From Leifsonia sp. PS1209 (lineage in GTDB: Bacteria > Actinomycetota > Actinomycetes > Actinomycetales > Microbacteriaceae), in contig NZ_CP051154.1 of NCBI RefSeq assembly GCF_012317045.1, positions 2,790,001 to 2,854,000 of the forward strand: 64,000 bases of DNA. Direction: 5' to 3'. A model generated the notes under the pieces. That model searched no databases. It worked only from the letters and a program-made list of their open reading frames with translations, and was not told where the DNA came from. Numbering within the stretch: position 1 is the stretch's first letter; the number at the start of each line of letters is the position of its first letter. A program made the translations under genes and the position numbers. Below are positions 34,287-44,238 of the stretch, piece after piece.

Positions 34287-37200
34287 TTACCCCGCAGAAT
34301 CCGCGATGAGCCCGAGAACGCGGCGCGGGTCACGATCGAGCGTGAACGCGTCGACGAAGACGATTCCGGATAGACCCGCTTCGCTGCCTTCGACCTCGGC
34401 CATCGCCTCTGCGAGCCGAGGAGCAATTAAGGTCTCCTCAGCGGCCTCGAAAGCGTGACGGACAATGACAACGAACGTACCTTGACTAGGGTGACCGTAA
34501 AGCGCCGCCGGTACGGCGGATGCGATCGGGGTAGCGCCATATGCGCTGGCCCACCGCTCGATAGCCGTCCGGTCGAAGTCCTCTCGAATTGTGAGCGGTT
34601 CTCCCTCTAGAAGACCAAACAAGTCTCGCGCCAGCCGCCAGTCAAGAAGCGCGTGGTACGCCATATTTCCGTAGTCACGCAAGCAGCGGTAGCACGAACT
34701 ATTGCAATGGTCCGCGTGAGATGGGTCTTCGAGATCACGGAGGTAGCGGCGAACGGAGTCTAGGAATGTCGGCAGGAATTCTGGTGATCCTAGATGTGTG
34801 CTGAATCCCGCGCCATTCTCAAGCGTGTCAGCTAAGAATGCAAAGGTCGATGGGGAACCATCAACCAGCCCCGAATAGATACCTGCACTGAGCTCCAGAG
34901 GCTGAATGTCAAGCGCCGCCGAAGCTACCGTCCGTAGGAGAAATGCCAGTGAATACCATGCGGCCCGGCGGCTTTCTGTGGCGTCGACGGCGCCATAAGG
35001 TTGCCGCTTGCCAGCCACCAGATTGAGCCGAAGCCCAGCGGCACTATCAGTCGGAGCAGCAGAAGTCGCAAAAAGAAAGTCCGTGTGCTGCACCGCTCCG
35101 AGGGCGACGTCGATTGGATCGTCATCGCCGACAGCAGATCTCGAAACGATTCCAGCCTCGATGGCCCGAGTCGACACGAACCCGCCCCACTCCGGAGCAC
35201 TCCTCGCTGAGGCCTGAAGCGAGAACAGTCGTCCACCGTTGTCGTTGATAACGTAACGTGAGCCCGGCCCAGAGTAGATCCGGGCGCCTTTCGATTCCTC
35301 GAGGTGGAGAACATTCATGTCGGTCATTGCCCGCGCCGCCATAGCGCGAGGACTCCACGAGAAGCTCCCCTCGAAATCCGCGCCCGGGGCACTCCTGAAC
35401 CCGAGCGGCTCCCGCAGAGGGACGGTCGAATAGAAGCTTGGCCCGGCGCCGCACCTAGGGCATGTTTCGGTCGAAAACGCAGTTCCGCCGCGATCGCCGA
35501 GATACGAGCACGAACGGCAAACCGCAAGCAACGTTTCAGTGCCAAGGGGCTGCGGATGCGGCTGAGGTTGGGAGCCTCCGGGGCTGAACGATGTGATCCC
35601 GACAACCGGATAAACCCGACCATCACGGACAACTTCACTCATAGGAGCGAACTGGCTTACCGCCATGCTCAAGTCGCGGTCGATAACGTCCCGCGGCGGC
35701 CAAGGGTAGGACCTGCTCGGTCGCTTCAAGTAGAGGTAGCGCACTGATGTCGGGAACCCGAACATGGGCAGGAGTCCCTTTTCGGCGAGCAGTTGGCTGA
35801 GATCTTCGTGCCTGTTTGACGCCACCACCTCGTCGATTTCGCTCACGAGCGACTTCGACAATGACCTCACCTCGTCGTCGATACTTCCTTCGAAAGACGT
35901 CCCACTCGCCAGAGACCGAGCTGTGGCGGAGACGGCTTCGCCATTCTCGCGTAGCCACGTGTTTAGGCGCGGCCTGAGATGCGACTGCCAAAACGCGGTC
36001 TTTCCAAAGGCGCCGTGGACGTTCGAACTAGGGTCGTCTCCTGCGTCTGTAGAGATCACTTCAGCAAAGGCTTGGCGGAGGACCTCGCTCCGAAGCGATC
36101 GAGCGAAGATCTCTCTGCGGTTGAGAGCGAGGTAAGGCTTGGGCGTCGGTTCGTTCGTGATCCGATCTGGCCGTTCGAAATAGTACTCATCGTGGCTCCG
36201 GCCTCGGCATACGGTGAGCGCAATCGCGACCGGTGAATTGCGACGGCCAGCTCGCCCGACTCGCTGCTGGTAATTGAACCGCGTAGGAGGCATGTTTCCC
36301 AGGACGACGGCGGATAGTGCTCCGATATCGACCCCGGCTTCCATCGTGGTGGTGACTGACAGAAGATCAACGCCGTCCGTCAACTCATTCTCGCTCGCCC
36401 CAAGGAACACGTCCTGGAATCTCGACTGACGAGACTGAGCATCCACTCGGTCCGTTTGGCCTGTCAGCTCCGCAGTGTTGAGCCGGAACATCCCATCGGC
36501 CCTTGTTGCCTTCCACGCGTAATAATCCTGGGACACATCAACGGGGACTGAGTCCTGGGGCAGCCGACTTCCACACTTCGTGCAATATCCGTTTCCAGTG
36601 CTCAAACTCTGGCGGCTACACCGCACGCACACCCATGCGCGCCCTTCGCCGGGCCTAAGTACCACGAGCGCAGGGTCGATCAGGTACTCGACGATCGCCG
36701 CGCCCGCCTTCTCTAAGACGTCATCCCGGATAGCGTCGCTGCTGGATCCGTCAGCCGACGCGACAGCGCTCCAATACTTTCGTAATTTCGGCGTTGGATC
36801 GAGTCGCTTACTTCGGAGACGAAAGAACCTACGTTGGTCCGCGAGGATCCGGAGTGCCGCACGCGACTGCCCGGTCGCCTCGTTGGCCGGACGATCGGCG
36901 GGGCCTGAATCAGTCGAAAGGGCAAGCCATCCCAATCCCAACGACTCGAAGTCTCTGCCGCCGCCGGAGAATAGACCCTGCAAGAGCTCTTCCTCGAGGG
37001 ATTGGCTGATGTCTTGAAGGAGGGATTTCTGAGGGTCTGTGAGTCCGCCCTTTGGACTGAGGGATGGTGAATTCCAGTCATACAGCTCGGACCAACGAAC
37101 TGGTTCCTTTTCCCGGGACTGTTGCAAGCTCGCGTGAGGTCCACCTGGATTGATACCCATGCGAAGGAGGTCGTTGGATACCTGCGACGCTAACTCCCGC

Positions 37201-39719
37201 AGAGAGGGAGGTGCAGAGAGAGAAGCTTCAAGGCGAGACTCATCGGCCGTGGTGCTGTCCGGAGCACCCTCCCACACGTCGCGAAGCTCGGCAAGTGCCG
37301 AAGCGTTTCGTTCCGCCAGCCTCTTGAGAGCCGCAAACGACTCTGGGGTCCTCTGTGCGTACTTCACGTGGGCCCTGGCGAGGTCTAGGTCCCCGGCGGT
37401 GTTCGCCGCATCAACTAGCCGCAAATAGAGCAACTGGCGCAGGAGGTCCTGATAATGCCGCAGCCCCAGGCCCGCCGAAAGCTTGGCGGCGTCTTGCCGG
37501 CTGTCCGTGAAAACGATCAGTTTGCGTTCCGCGTCGCCTAGGTCGTTCGCGAGTTCGGTCGTGAGAACCTGATTGATCTTCTCGAAACCGGTGCGCATCT
37601 GACGGATCGGCGAACGCTGCGTCGCGGGGTCGGTTGCTGGGAGCCTGCCATTGCGACCAAACTGGATCTCCCAATCGTCGCCGCAGTTCGGGCACTGCGT
37701 GGGAAATGGGCTTACCGATTCGGGCGTTCGGCGCAAGGCCCCGGTCTTTGGGTCTTTAGCGATGCGCGCGTGGAAGCTCCAGCCAGTGAAACCTTCTGCC
37801 ATGTTGGTCAACTCTCCGGACAGAGGATTGAGCCGACTTCTCCGGAAGGCGTACGAAACGGCGTTCGTATCGCGCGTCCACGCGGGCGAATCCAGGCTGA
37901 CTAGCGCGCTGTCAGCGTGAGGCCAATAGACCACATAGTTGTCTGCGGTTCGCTGAAGGCTCACCTGGTCCGGAAGCTTCGCCAGTTCAGGTACGTCTGC
38001 GAGAAGCACTGTGCTGACTGATGGCTTCTGAAGCTGACCTTCGGGCGCGAACCCGCCTAGGAATACGTCACCGCAATTCTGGCAATAGAGGAGCTCGAGC
38101 ACGCGCGCACCGCATGTGCAACGGGTGGTCGGCTCAGCGTATAGTTTTCCAACTGTTCGCCCGGCGTGAGGGCGGTCGATTGCAGAGCAATCGGGATCCG
38201 AACATGCCCACATGCCAACGACGTTGCGGAAGAACAAATGCGCGCGCAATCTCGGGTCGCCTGGTCGAGGATCCTCTCCCAACCCAGCCAGAACGTTCGC
38301 AATCGCTGAGGCGCCCACTTCCCGTGCACCCGGAAACAGTATCTCTGAAGTTTCGCCTAGGGTCTTCGCGCCACCGGCGCCGTCGCCGTGCAAGACGCCG
38401 CGCAGCGCGCTCACGACGCCTGCGTCTCGTGCTACGTTCGCCGCAGTTTTTGGATCTGCGGTGGCGATCTTCGCGGGGTCCACGGAGGACGGAACCTGAT
38501 ATTCGGCGGGCGCCACGCTTGTGCCGCTTATGAAAATGAACGTCCCGCGATCAGTGTCGAAGAACTCATTTAGGTAAGTGGCGTCACGAGCCGGATCCAA
38601 CGAAGCCGATGCAGCAAGCACGCGGAACTGATCTGGTCGGGACTCGAGACCCAGGCGTCGCTTCAGGGTGCGGAGGAGGTAGGCAACCTCTGTGCCAGCC
38701 GTTCCACGGTAGGTGTGAAGTTCGTCGACCACCAGGGTGAACCGGTTCTCCGGATTGTCGAGCCACTTCCGAGTCGAATCGAAGAAGTGACCATCACGTT
38801 CACGAAGCAACATCACGTTCAGCATCGAGTAGTTCGTGATTAGAACGTCCGGGGGTGAATCGATCATGTCCCATCGCGAACGCATCTCCGCACCATCGAG
38901 GCGGGGCACGAAGTATTGAAGATCGTCATCGTTCTTCAATTCCGCCACCTCGCGCGCTCGCGCTCCGCGCTGACTAGTCTCGCGAAGGTACCGCCGGAGC
39001 TCGGACTGCGCTTGGCCATTGGCTCGGCCGCCGGTGACGGGAGTTGATCCCGTGTATCGCCCGAAGTAAAAGCGGTGACCGTTCCGATTGGTGTCGAGCC
39101 AAGAGCGAACCGCGTCGTTGTCGAGAGCTCGGCGAAGTCGAATCAGCTGATCGTCGACAAGTGCATTCATCGGATAGAGGACTATCGTCCTGACGGCGGC
39201 CTCGCGGCCGACCTCGCCTACACGCTGCGACTGAAATGTGCCTTTGTCGGCCGTCCACCAATCGGTTTGTACGGCACCTCTGCCGGTCCAAGCTCGGGAC
39301 TCGCCGAGCATCGTCGACAGAACAGGCAACAGGAATGACTCTGTCTTTCCCGATCCCGTACCGGCGGTGATCACCATATTCCGGCCGCGCTCAACGCCGG
39401 CGGCCAACGCTTGCTCTTGGTGCTCATAGAGAGAGTGGACTCCCGTTAGTAGACCAATCTCCGCAAACTTTGCCAGGTCAGGGTCCGCGCCGGCCGCAGC
39501 GACAGATTCGCCAAGCGTCCTACCGGTGGTCGCGTACTCCGGCCGCAACTCCAGTAACGGCTGCCGATATACTCCCCCGTCCCGGTCGAGCAGAGCCCGA
39601 CGCTCCTCTTGGAGTCGCTGGTCCGCCAATCCGAATGGCGTGTCGTAGTAACGGAAATATGCATCCCGAAGATGCTCGAATGTCCGAATGGCATCGAGGC
39701 GACTGCTGGCGTTTGACAT
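34287..39719 (-). CDS. Giant SF2 helicase with DUF1998/MZB-type C-terminus
   Basis: 1810 residues from the ATG at 39717-39719 (an upstream extension of 79 codons is open but not protein-like). Walker A AGTGSGKT at 119-126, motif Ia LYPMNALVDDQ, motif II DELH at 332-335, and a C-terminal RecA lobe with TTTMEAGVDIGALSAVV and QQRVGRAGRRNSPVA. Several zinc-type Cys pairs follow (CPNCGDDW, CTCGARV, CVRCSRQ, CRSCSYL, CPRCGAG), and a C-terminal CNSSCYRCLRDYGN typical of DUF1998/MZB. The architecture and size resemble DruE of Druantia. Third of four coupled genes. Confidence 0.87.
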   Translation of the reverse strand: MSNASSRLDAIRTFEHLRDAYFRYYDTPFGLADQRLQEERRALLDRDGGVYRQPLLELRPEYATTGRTLGESVAAAGADPDLAKFAEIGLLTGVHSLYEHQEQALAAGVERGRNMVITAGTGSGKTESFLLPVLSTMLGESRAWTGRGAVQTDWWTADKGTFQSQRVGEVGREAAVRTIVLYPMNALVDDQLIRLRRALDNDAVRSWLDTNRNGHRFYFGRYTGSTPVTGGRANGQAQSELRRYLRETSQRGARAREVAELKNDDDLQYFVPRLDGAEMRSRWDMIDSPPDVLITNYSMLNVMLLRERDGHFFDSTRKWLDNPENRFTLVVDELHTYRGTAGTEVAYLLRTLKRRLGLESRPDQFRVLAASASLDPARDATYLNEFFDTDRGTFIFISGTSVAPAEYQVPSSVDPAKIATADPKTAANVARDAGVVSALRGVLHGDGAGGAKTLGETSEILFPGAREVGASAIANVLAGLGEDPRPGDPRLRAHLFFRNVVGMWACSDPDCSAIDRPHAGRTVGKLYAEPTTRCTCGARVLELLYCQNCGDVFLGGFAPEGQLQKPSVSTVLLADVPELAKLPDQVSLQRTADNYVVYWPHADSALVSLDSPAWTRDTNAVSYAFRRSRLNPLSGELTNMAEGFTGWSFHARIAKDPKTGALRRTPESVSPFPTQCPNCGDDWEIQFGRNGRLPATDPATQRSPIRQMRTGFEKINQVLTTELANDLGDAERKLIVFTDSRQDAAKLSAGLGLRHYQDLLRQLLYLRLVDAANTAGDLDLARAHVKYAQRTPESFAALKRLAERNASALAELRDVWEGAPDSTTADESRLEASLSAPPSLRELASQVSNDLLRMGINPGGPHASLQQSREKEPVRWSELYDWNSPSLSPKGGLTDPQKSLLQDISQSLEEELLQGLFSGGGRDFESLGLGWLALSTDSGPADRPANEATGQSRAALRILADQRRFFRLRSKRLDPTPKLRKYWSAVASADGSSSDAIRDDVLEKAGAAIVEYLIDPALVVLRPGEGRAWVCVRCSRQSLSTGNGYCTKCGSRLPQDSVPVDVSQDYYAWKATRADGMFRLNTAELTGQTDRVDAQSRQSRFQDVFLGASENELTDGVDLLSVTTTMEAGVDIGALSAVVLGNMPPTRFNYQQRVGRAGRRNSPVAIALTVCRGRSHDEYYFERPDRITNEPTPKPYLALNRREIFARSLRSEVLRQAFAEVISTDAGDDPSSNVHGAFGKTAFWQSHLRPRLNTWLRENGEAVSATARSLASGTSFEGSIDDEVRSLSKSLVSEIDEVVASNRHEDLSQLLAEKGLLPMFGFPTSVRYLYLKRPSRSYPWPPRDVIDRDLSMAVSQFAPMSEVVRDGRVYPVVGITSFSPGGSQPQPHPQPLGTETLLAVCRSCSYLGDRGGTAFSTETCPRCGAGPSFYSTVPLREPLGFRSAPGADFEGSFSWSPRAMAARAMTDMNVLHLEESKGARIYSGPGSRYVINDNGGRLFSLQASARSAPEWGGFVSTRAIEAGIVSRSAVGDDDPIDVALGAVQHTDFLFATSAAPTDSAAGLRLNLVAGKRQPYGAVDATESRRAAWYSLAFLLRTVASAALDIQPLELSAGIYSGLVDGSPSTFAFLADTLENGAGFSTHLGSPEFLPTFLDSVRRYLRDLEDPSHADHCNSSCYRCLRDYGNMAYHALLDWRLARDLFGLLEGEPLTIREDFDRTAIERWASAYGATPIASAVPAALYGHPSQGTFVVIVRHAFEAAEETLIAPRLAEAMAEVEGSEAGLSGIVFVDAFTLDRDPRRVLGLIADSAG

Positions 39720-39739
39720 CGGCGTCCGACTTTCAATGA

Positions 39740-40660
39740 TCAAGAAGCTGTGATGAGAGATTGCCTTAGCGATGCGGCTACTCGTGTAGCAGTCTCCAAG
39801 GGCACGTTGACATAGACCGACGTCCTTGCCGTCGCATCGCTGGTTGGAGCTAAACCGCTGCAGAGCGCGAGGGCGCGCGACTGCAGTGGGGGCAGTGGCG
39901 CCCCGAAGTTGACAAACAAGTTTCCAGTTGTTGGAGAGCCACTCGCCGGCTCCCACCGAAGGACGCTATGGCGCAGCCTCTCGAGCTCCGCAAAATAGCC
40001 AGAAGCAAGATCGCATGCGTACCAGACCGCTCCTCGATGAAATGTATACATCCATCGACCCTCGCTCTGCTCACGGAACAGACCGTCGTGGAGGGAGGAA
40101 CGGGCAGACCTTCTGGACCATCTACGCGGGCTAAGTTCCACAAGTTGTTCAACAACCGCATCGTAGGCGGGCGGAGCCGATACCGTGTCCGTGGTGGACG
40201 AAGGCAACATCCGAGCGAGCTCGGACGAGGCGCAGCCCGCATATGGCACCCCGATCCCTTTGGCGGTTCGCTCTAGGTCGTTGTTGGATTCAACCGGGAA
40301 CAGGATCGTCGTCGGCATCGGCACTTCCGTAGGCCCTTGGTGGCGCTCGAATTGCTCAAAATAGGTCCCAGCGGTCTCGATCGTTCGCATGAGCCGCGGC
40401 CTCCGTGCTCCCGTCAGGATGGCGGTGCCGTCAGCATTAGGAAGACGGACGATCGCCGCAGGCGAAATGGCCCAAACCCCGTTCGTCCAATCCACTTCGC
40501 AGTGCCCTAGCGATGAGAGGTCGCGCAGCCAGCGCCCCGTCGCTTCCCTACTAACACTTCGGTTCTCGGTCCGCGCAAGCCACTCGGCTTTGTGACGGAG
40601 ATTCGAGGTTGTCCCGGAACCGATCTCGCTCATCCAAGTCAGGAGCAGATCGCCGATCAT
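39740..40660 (-). CDS. Unrecognised protein of the helicase-nuclease cluster (second gene)
   Basis: 306 residues from the ATG at 40658-40660, which overlaps the stop of the first gene by 4 bp (ATGA). The N-terminal ~75 residues look like a winged helix (TGRWLRDLSSLGHCEVDWTN, GVWAISPAAIVRLP). This is followed by ILTGARRPRLMRTIETAG and a mixed alpha/beta region without catalytic signature. No family recognised. The position between an unknown protein and the giant helicase suggests a DNA-binding or adaptor subunit. Confidence 0.75.
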   Translation of the reverse strand: MIGDLLLTWMSEIGSGTTSNLRHKAEWLARTENRSVSREATGRWLRDLSSLGHCEVDWTNGVWAISPAAIVRLPNADGTAILTGARRPRLMRTIETAGTYFEQFERHQGPTEVPMPTTILFPVESNNDLERTAKGIGVPYAGCASSELARMLPSSTTDTVSAPPAYDAVVEQLVELSPRRWSRRSARSSLHDGLFREQSEGRWMYTFHRGAVWYACDLASGYFAELERLRHSVLRWEPASGSPTTGNLFVNFGAPLPPLQSRALALCSGLAPTSDATARTSVYVNVPLETATRVAASLRQSLITAS

Positions 40661-42696
40661 GCGGCTGCTCCCGCCAGCGCAAGCTGCGCGCGCCAGAGGC
40701 TCATGCCGTTTGCGTCTGCGCAGGCGCGCTTCCAGGCTGCTACCACGTCGACCGAAAGTTGATAGTTGATTCCGTTCATGTCGTCTAGAGCGCACAGAAT
40801 CCAGGCGTCGCCGCGTCGCTGAGCCAACCACAGCGCTCCGGGCTGCACGAGGACTTCGAACCATGGCGAGTGAAGGTTCATCAGGGACAATAGCGCGGAG
40901 TTAGGCGGCTCTTTAATTTGTTGGGTGGCCCCACCGTCGCACAGCAGCCATGTTTCATCTCTGCCACGGCGTGCAAGCACCACAGCGCTCTCGGTCGTAT
41001 CCATGCCGACGAGCGCGCCGCACACCAGTGGTCGACCTCCGGACCGGACCAGCCGCCCTTCAGCGTCCCAACCAATGCTTCCGACTCCCGGCGGCAGACT
41101 CGGATCAGGGTCCTCTTCAACTGAAGTGAATTCGAGGCGTTGTCCATCCGCGTCTATTTCGTGGTAGCCAGCTTCCCCCACGAATCGACGCAACTCCAAC
41201 GGGAAGCCGTTAGCTTGAAGTTTCTCGTGCAGCCCATCGAGTCCGACGATCGCCTTACCTAGTTGGGGATCCGCTGGGACGAGCAGGTCTGGCTCCCCGC
41301 CGACTAAGTAGCAGCTCCGGGACAGTCTTGTAGCAAGCGGAAGACCGCCCACGAGCCGCGCGCGAGGAATGATCTCCGGGGAAACGCCGATGCGCCGAAG
41401 TGTGGGCAGACGCGAAAGCGCCGCATGCAGTGCCGACCCGTTAACGAAGCGCACATCGCGAAACAGGGCGAACCCCGGAAGAAGGACGCTCCCGCGCTGG
41501 GGAATCAACGACCAACCCTCCGCCGCCGCCTCCCGAAGGACCTCTTGGAAGTCATGGACATACTCAGAGGCGATCGCAACGAGGTGATCTTCGTAAGGTA
41601 CTAGGCCAGCGGTAGACGACCACCCACCTGTCTGCGGGTCTGGAGTTAGGAACACGACTGGAGAAGGAGGGAACTCCGCCGTATAGGCTTCGCCCCTCAG
41701 GCGGAGACCCGATCTTACGGTTTCGGCCGACACTTCCGGAGCATCATTCGATGAGTAGTAGTCCCGGCCCTCAATCGCTCTTAGAGTCGTAAGTTGGCCG
41801 CCCGGAGGCGAGCACTGGATAGTCCCCGGAGTGTCTGCGGGCACCGCAAACAACCACTTCGCGGTCCAAGCCTCGATGTCTAGCCCCAGATGAACTGCAA
41901 TACGACGCTTGCCGTCGCTAGTGAGCACCTGGCCGTCCCAGCTCTGAGCGAGGGTCAGAAGTACCTCTGCAAGTAGGGGACGTAAGTCAGAGTCCAGAAG
42001 CGCGCGCCGAAACGTCTCGCTTGGCTTGTTGTGAGGTCCAGCAGTCCACACATCCAACGCTCTCACAATCACTGCGGCGTCCGGCGCGTCGCCGGGAGGA
42101 TATCCGAGAGCGTTGAAGAAACGGGTCAGGAGGATTCGATCTTGCGTCCTGACAAGCGCTTGCGACAGCGCGTAACCGATACGTCCTAGCCTGTAGTCTC
42201 CGCGAATTGTGGAAGCGCCGGTGCCCTTGCTTCTGATCCACTCGTCGAGTCCCTTCCACATCTCGACGATGTCGAGATACGCTCCCCCCTCTCGAAGATC
42301 GTCACGCAAAGAGGTGACGCTCGCTTCTGCGGCATTCGGGAGGATGGCTTGAGCTAGGCGAAGGTAGTAGTTGGTTGCTCGGGCTTGGGAGTCCGAATGC
42401 ATACGGGTGGCGGCTAGGACCGTAATCGCCAACAGTGGCAGAACTGGCGGTGGGGATTCTCGTCCGCTTCGAAGCCACCGCTGATAACCGTGCAGAAGCG
42501 GCCTGAACATGGTCCTTCCGGACCGCAGGGAGATCGAGGCTTCAACGGCTCGTGCGAGGTCGGCTGCCGCATCTCTGGTTCCGGGGCAGAGGCGGACGAG
42601 TTCGTCGTCTCCGACGAAGAAAATCGTCGGCCCCGCATGACCAACGAAGTACGCGTCAGCGAGCAGGCGCTGCCAGTCCTCGAACGATCGCGCCAT
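40657..42696 (-). CDS. Unrecognised protein of the helicase-nuclease cluster (first gene)
   Basis: 679 residues. The N-terminal half is helical (FEDWQRLLADAYFVGHAGPT, FVGDDELVRLCPG). The C-terminal half is beta-rich with repeated Trp and Gly (PDPQTGGWSSTAGLVPYEDH, WLLCDGGATQQI). No nucleotide-binding loop, metal site or nuclease motif is visible, and no membrane segment. First gene of the four-gene operon, with an 800-bp gene-poor region upstream. Function unknown; the order suggests a large specificity or scaffold subunit. Confidence 0.75.
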   Translation of the reverse strand: MARSFEDWQRLLADAYFVGHAGPTIFFVGDDELVRLCPGTRDAAADLARAVEASISLRSGRTMFRPLLHGYQRWLRSGRESPPPVLPLLAITVLAATRMHSDSQARATNYYLRLAQAILPNAAEASVTSLRDDLREGGAYLDIVEMWKGLDEWIRSKGTGASTIRGDYRLGRIGYALSQALVRTQDRILLTRFFNALGYPPGDAPDAAVIVRALDVWTAGPHNKPSETFRRALLDSDLRPLLAEVLLTLAQSWDGQVLTSDGKRRIAVHLGLDIEAWTAKWLFAVPADTPGTIQCSPPGGQLTTLRAIEGRDYYSSNDAPEVSAETVRSGLRLRGEAYTAEFPPSPVVFLTPDPQTGGWSSTAGLVPYEDHLVAIASEYVHDFQEVLREAAAEGWSLIPQRGSVLLPGFALFRDVRFVNGSALHAALSRLPTLRRIGVSPEIIPRARLVGGLPLATRLSRSCYLVGGEPDLLVPADPQLGKAIVGLDGLHEKLQANGFPLELRRFVGEAGYHEIDADGQRLEFTSVEEDPDPSLPPGVGSIGWDAEGRLVRSGGRPLVCGALVGMDTTESAVVLARRGRDETWLLCDGGATQQIKEPPNSALLSLMNLHSPWFEVLVQPGALWLAQRRGDAWILCALDDMNGINYQLSVDVVAAWKRACADANGMSLWRAQLALAGAAA

Positions 42697-43506
42697 TTCG
42701 GGCCCTGCTCCTACTGTCTTAGTTCCAACTCACGATAGTGGCGCCCGTCGCGATGCGAAGCGCTCAGTCCGCCCCAAAACTGGGGCTGCCGTCTCCGTTT
42801 GTGTGCCGGCGCAAGGCACGCGGCGGTTGGCCTGAAGCCCTCGAATATCGGCTCGATCAGAAGGCGGCGCGACAGTCCCGTCGACGCCATGAAGGCCCAA
42901 GGTCTCCGACCTTCGGTTCAGTTCACCTGCTCACTCGACGGGGGCCGACGCCCGGGGGTCGGAGGCCTGCTCGCACACAAGCGACGGCGAACGAAATTGG
43001 GAGGCGAAAGGATGCAAGGAGATAGGACCCGGGATGGCCAAGGAGACAGGAATGGCGGAAGGAAGAATAAGGGCGGAGCAAAGACAAACGAACGAGCGGA
43101 GACAAGGGAGCAACACGGGATAGACCGAAAGAAAGCCAATGCACGTAGGCACTTAAGTGAAAGTGCCCGCACTGCGCAGGTTCGCACGTGTCCCGCGTCA
43201 ACCTGGTTTCCGCGATGTCGCGCGCGTTCGCAGTCGATCGGTTCGCCGTCGAGACCAAATCCAAGATCGGCCCCGGGCATTGACCGAGGACACCGCAAGC
43301 GGCGCTGCGTTACCGCGATTTTCGCTGTCTTTCCGTCGCCCGATCGTAGCTCCCTCCCGGTGCTCCGTGCCGGGCTTTCGCGGCGTATCCTCCTCCGCTG
43401 CGCTCCCCGGTACTCCACGGTCCCGGCACTGCGCACCTCCCACTCGCTCTCGATCACCCGCCGGAAAGGCACTCAAAAACGATCGACCTCTGAGGGAGTG
43501 AGCGAG
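42697..43506. other. Gene-poor region with purine-rich tract
   Basis: About 810 bp with several short open frames that do not look like proteins. From about 42990 to 43146 the + strand is strongly purine-rich (GGAGGCGAAAGGATG and AGGAATGGCGGAAGGAAG types of runs). From about 43330 to 43460 it is pyrimidine-rich with many CTCC and CCGG words. It lies upstream of the mobility block and could contain promoters for the leftward operon, or an origin or transfer site. Nothing can be called securely. Confidence 0.5.
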
Positions 43507-43782
43507 ATGCGGGTATTCATCATCGACACCAGCAACATGGCCCGGGAACTGCAAGGCGGACTCATCGGCGTGGTCGGGTCTCGTAACCCGACTGCAGCAG
43601 AGAAGCAGGAGTGTTTGGAAACCGTCAGCCACTACGTGATGGGCGGGTGGGCGGTCGCCGCCGACCCGTCCACTCCGATCGGGTGGCTTGCGGCGCTCAC
43701 CGCGGAGACGGCGTGCGCGCCGTTCGTCAACTTCACGCGACTCACGCTCGAAGAGCCCGACCTGCAGACGGCGCGGCGCTAG
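43507..43782 (+). CDS. Hypothetical 91-residue protein
   Basis: Starts ATG at 43507 with GGGAG about 9 bases before. Reads MRVFIIDTSNMARELQGG, then LIGVVGSRNPTAAEKQECLE and VMGGWAVAADPSTPIGWLA. The VVGSR...GG pattern faintly recalls SLOG/DprA-type nucleotide-binding folds, but most of such a domain would be missing. May be a fragment. Confidence 0.45.
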   Translation: MRVFIIDTSNMARELQGGLIGVVGSRNPTAAEKQECLETVSHYVMGGWAVAADPSTPIGWLAALTAETACAPFVNFTRLTLEEPDLQTARR

Positions 43783-44238
43783 CCGACCTAGTCATCGGCG
43801 CCGAAGCCGATTCCAAGAACTTTGTGATTGGCGCGTCAAAACCGTCTCGAAAACACAACGTGTAGGTGTGAGGGCATCCGTTTCTGGTCGATACCGCGGC
43901 GCAGCTCGCCGGCAGCCTGGCCGTTGGCCGAGTGGGGAGCCGCCGGAGTGGCGGTGCATGCGGGTGTGCGCGCCCCGTGCGCGCCGAAATCGCCGCAGAT
44001 TGCAAATGTATGAGTGGGGGCCGCTCTTCCGCTCGAACAACGGAACACACGCACCGGCCTGCGATGGTCGGATCCGTGGAGAAGGTGAGCGATTCCGGGA
44101 AGGAGCGCCGGTGCGCGCCAGCTGCGCGCCAAAACAACCGCCGAACCGGAAGTAGTAAGTGAAGGAGTGTTTCCGGACAAGAGACAAGACCGTCCATTTC
44201 AGGAGGCCTTTGACCAGGTGTGAAGGAGGTGAGTGCAG
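43783..44238. other. Intergenic region upstream of the relaxase with GCGCGCC repeats
   Basis: No credible gene. Two loci (43968-43985 and 44113-44130) each contain GCGCGCC twice with an 11-bp period, followed by RAAA and a CCGCCG or CGCCGC word. Their position just upstream of a relaxase gene makes them candidates for an oriT or regulatory region. A perfect AAGGAGG Shine-Dalgarno for the relaxase ends the region (44223-44229). Confidence 0.5.

Noticed and set aside
29652..39719. Druantia type II (methylase plus DruE) as an explanation of methylase and giant helicase
   Set aside because: The methylase is separated from the helicase by the vsr, HNH and NgoMIV genes and pairs better with the endonuclease. 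No DruF or DruG is recognised.
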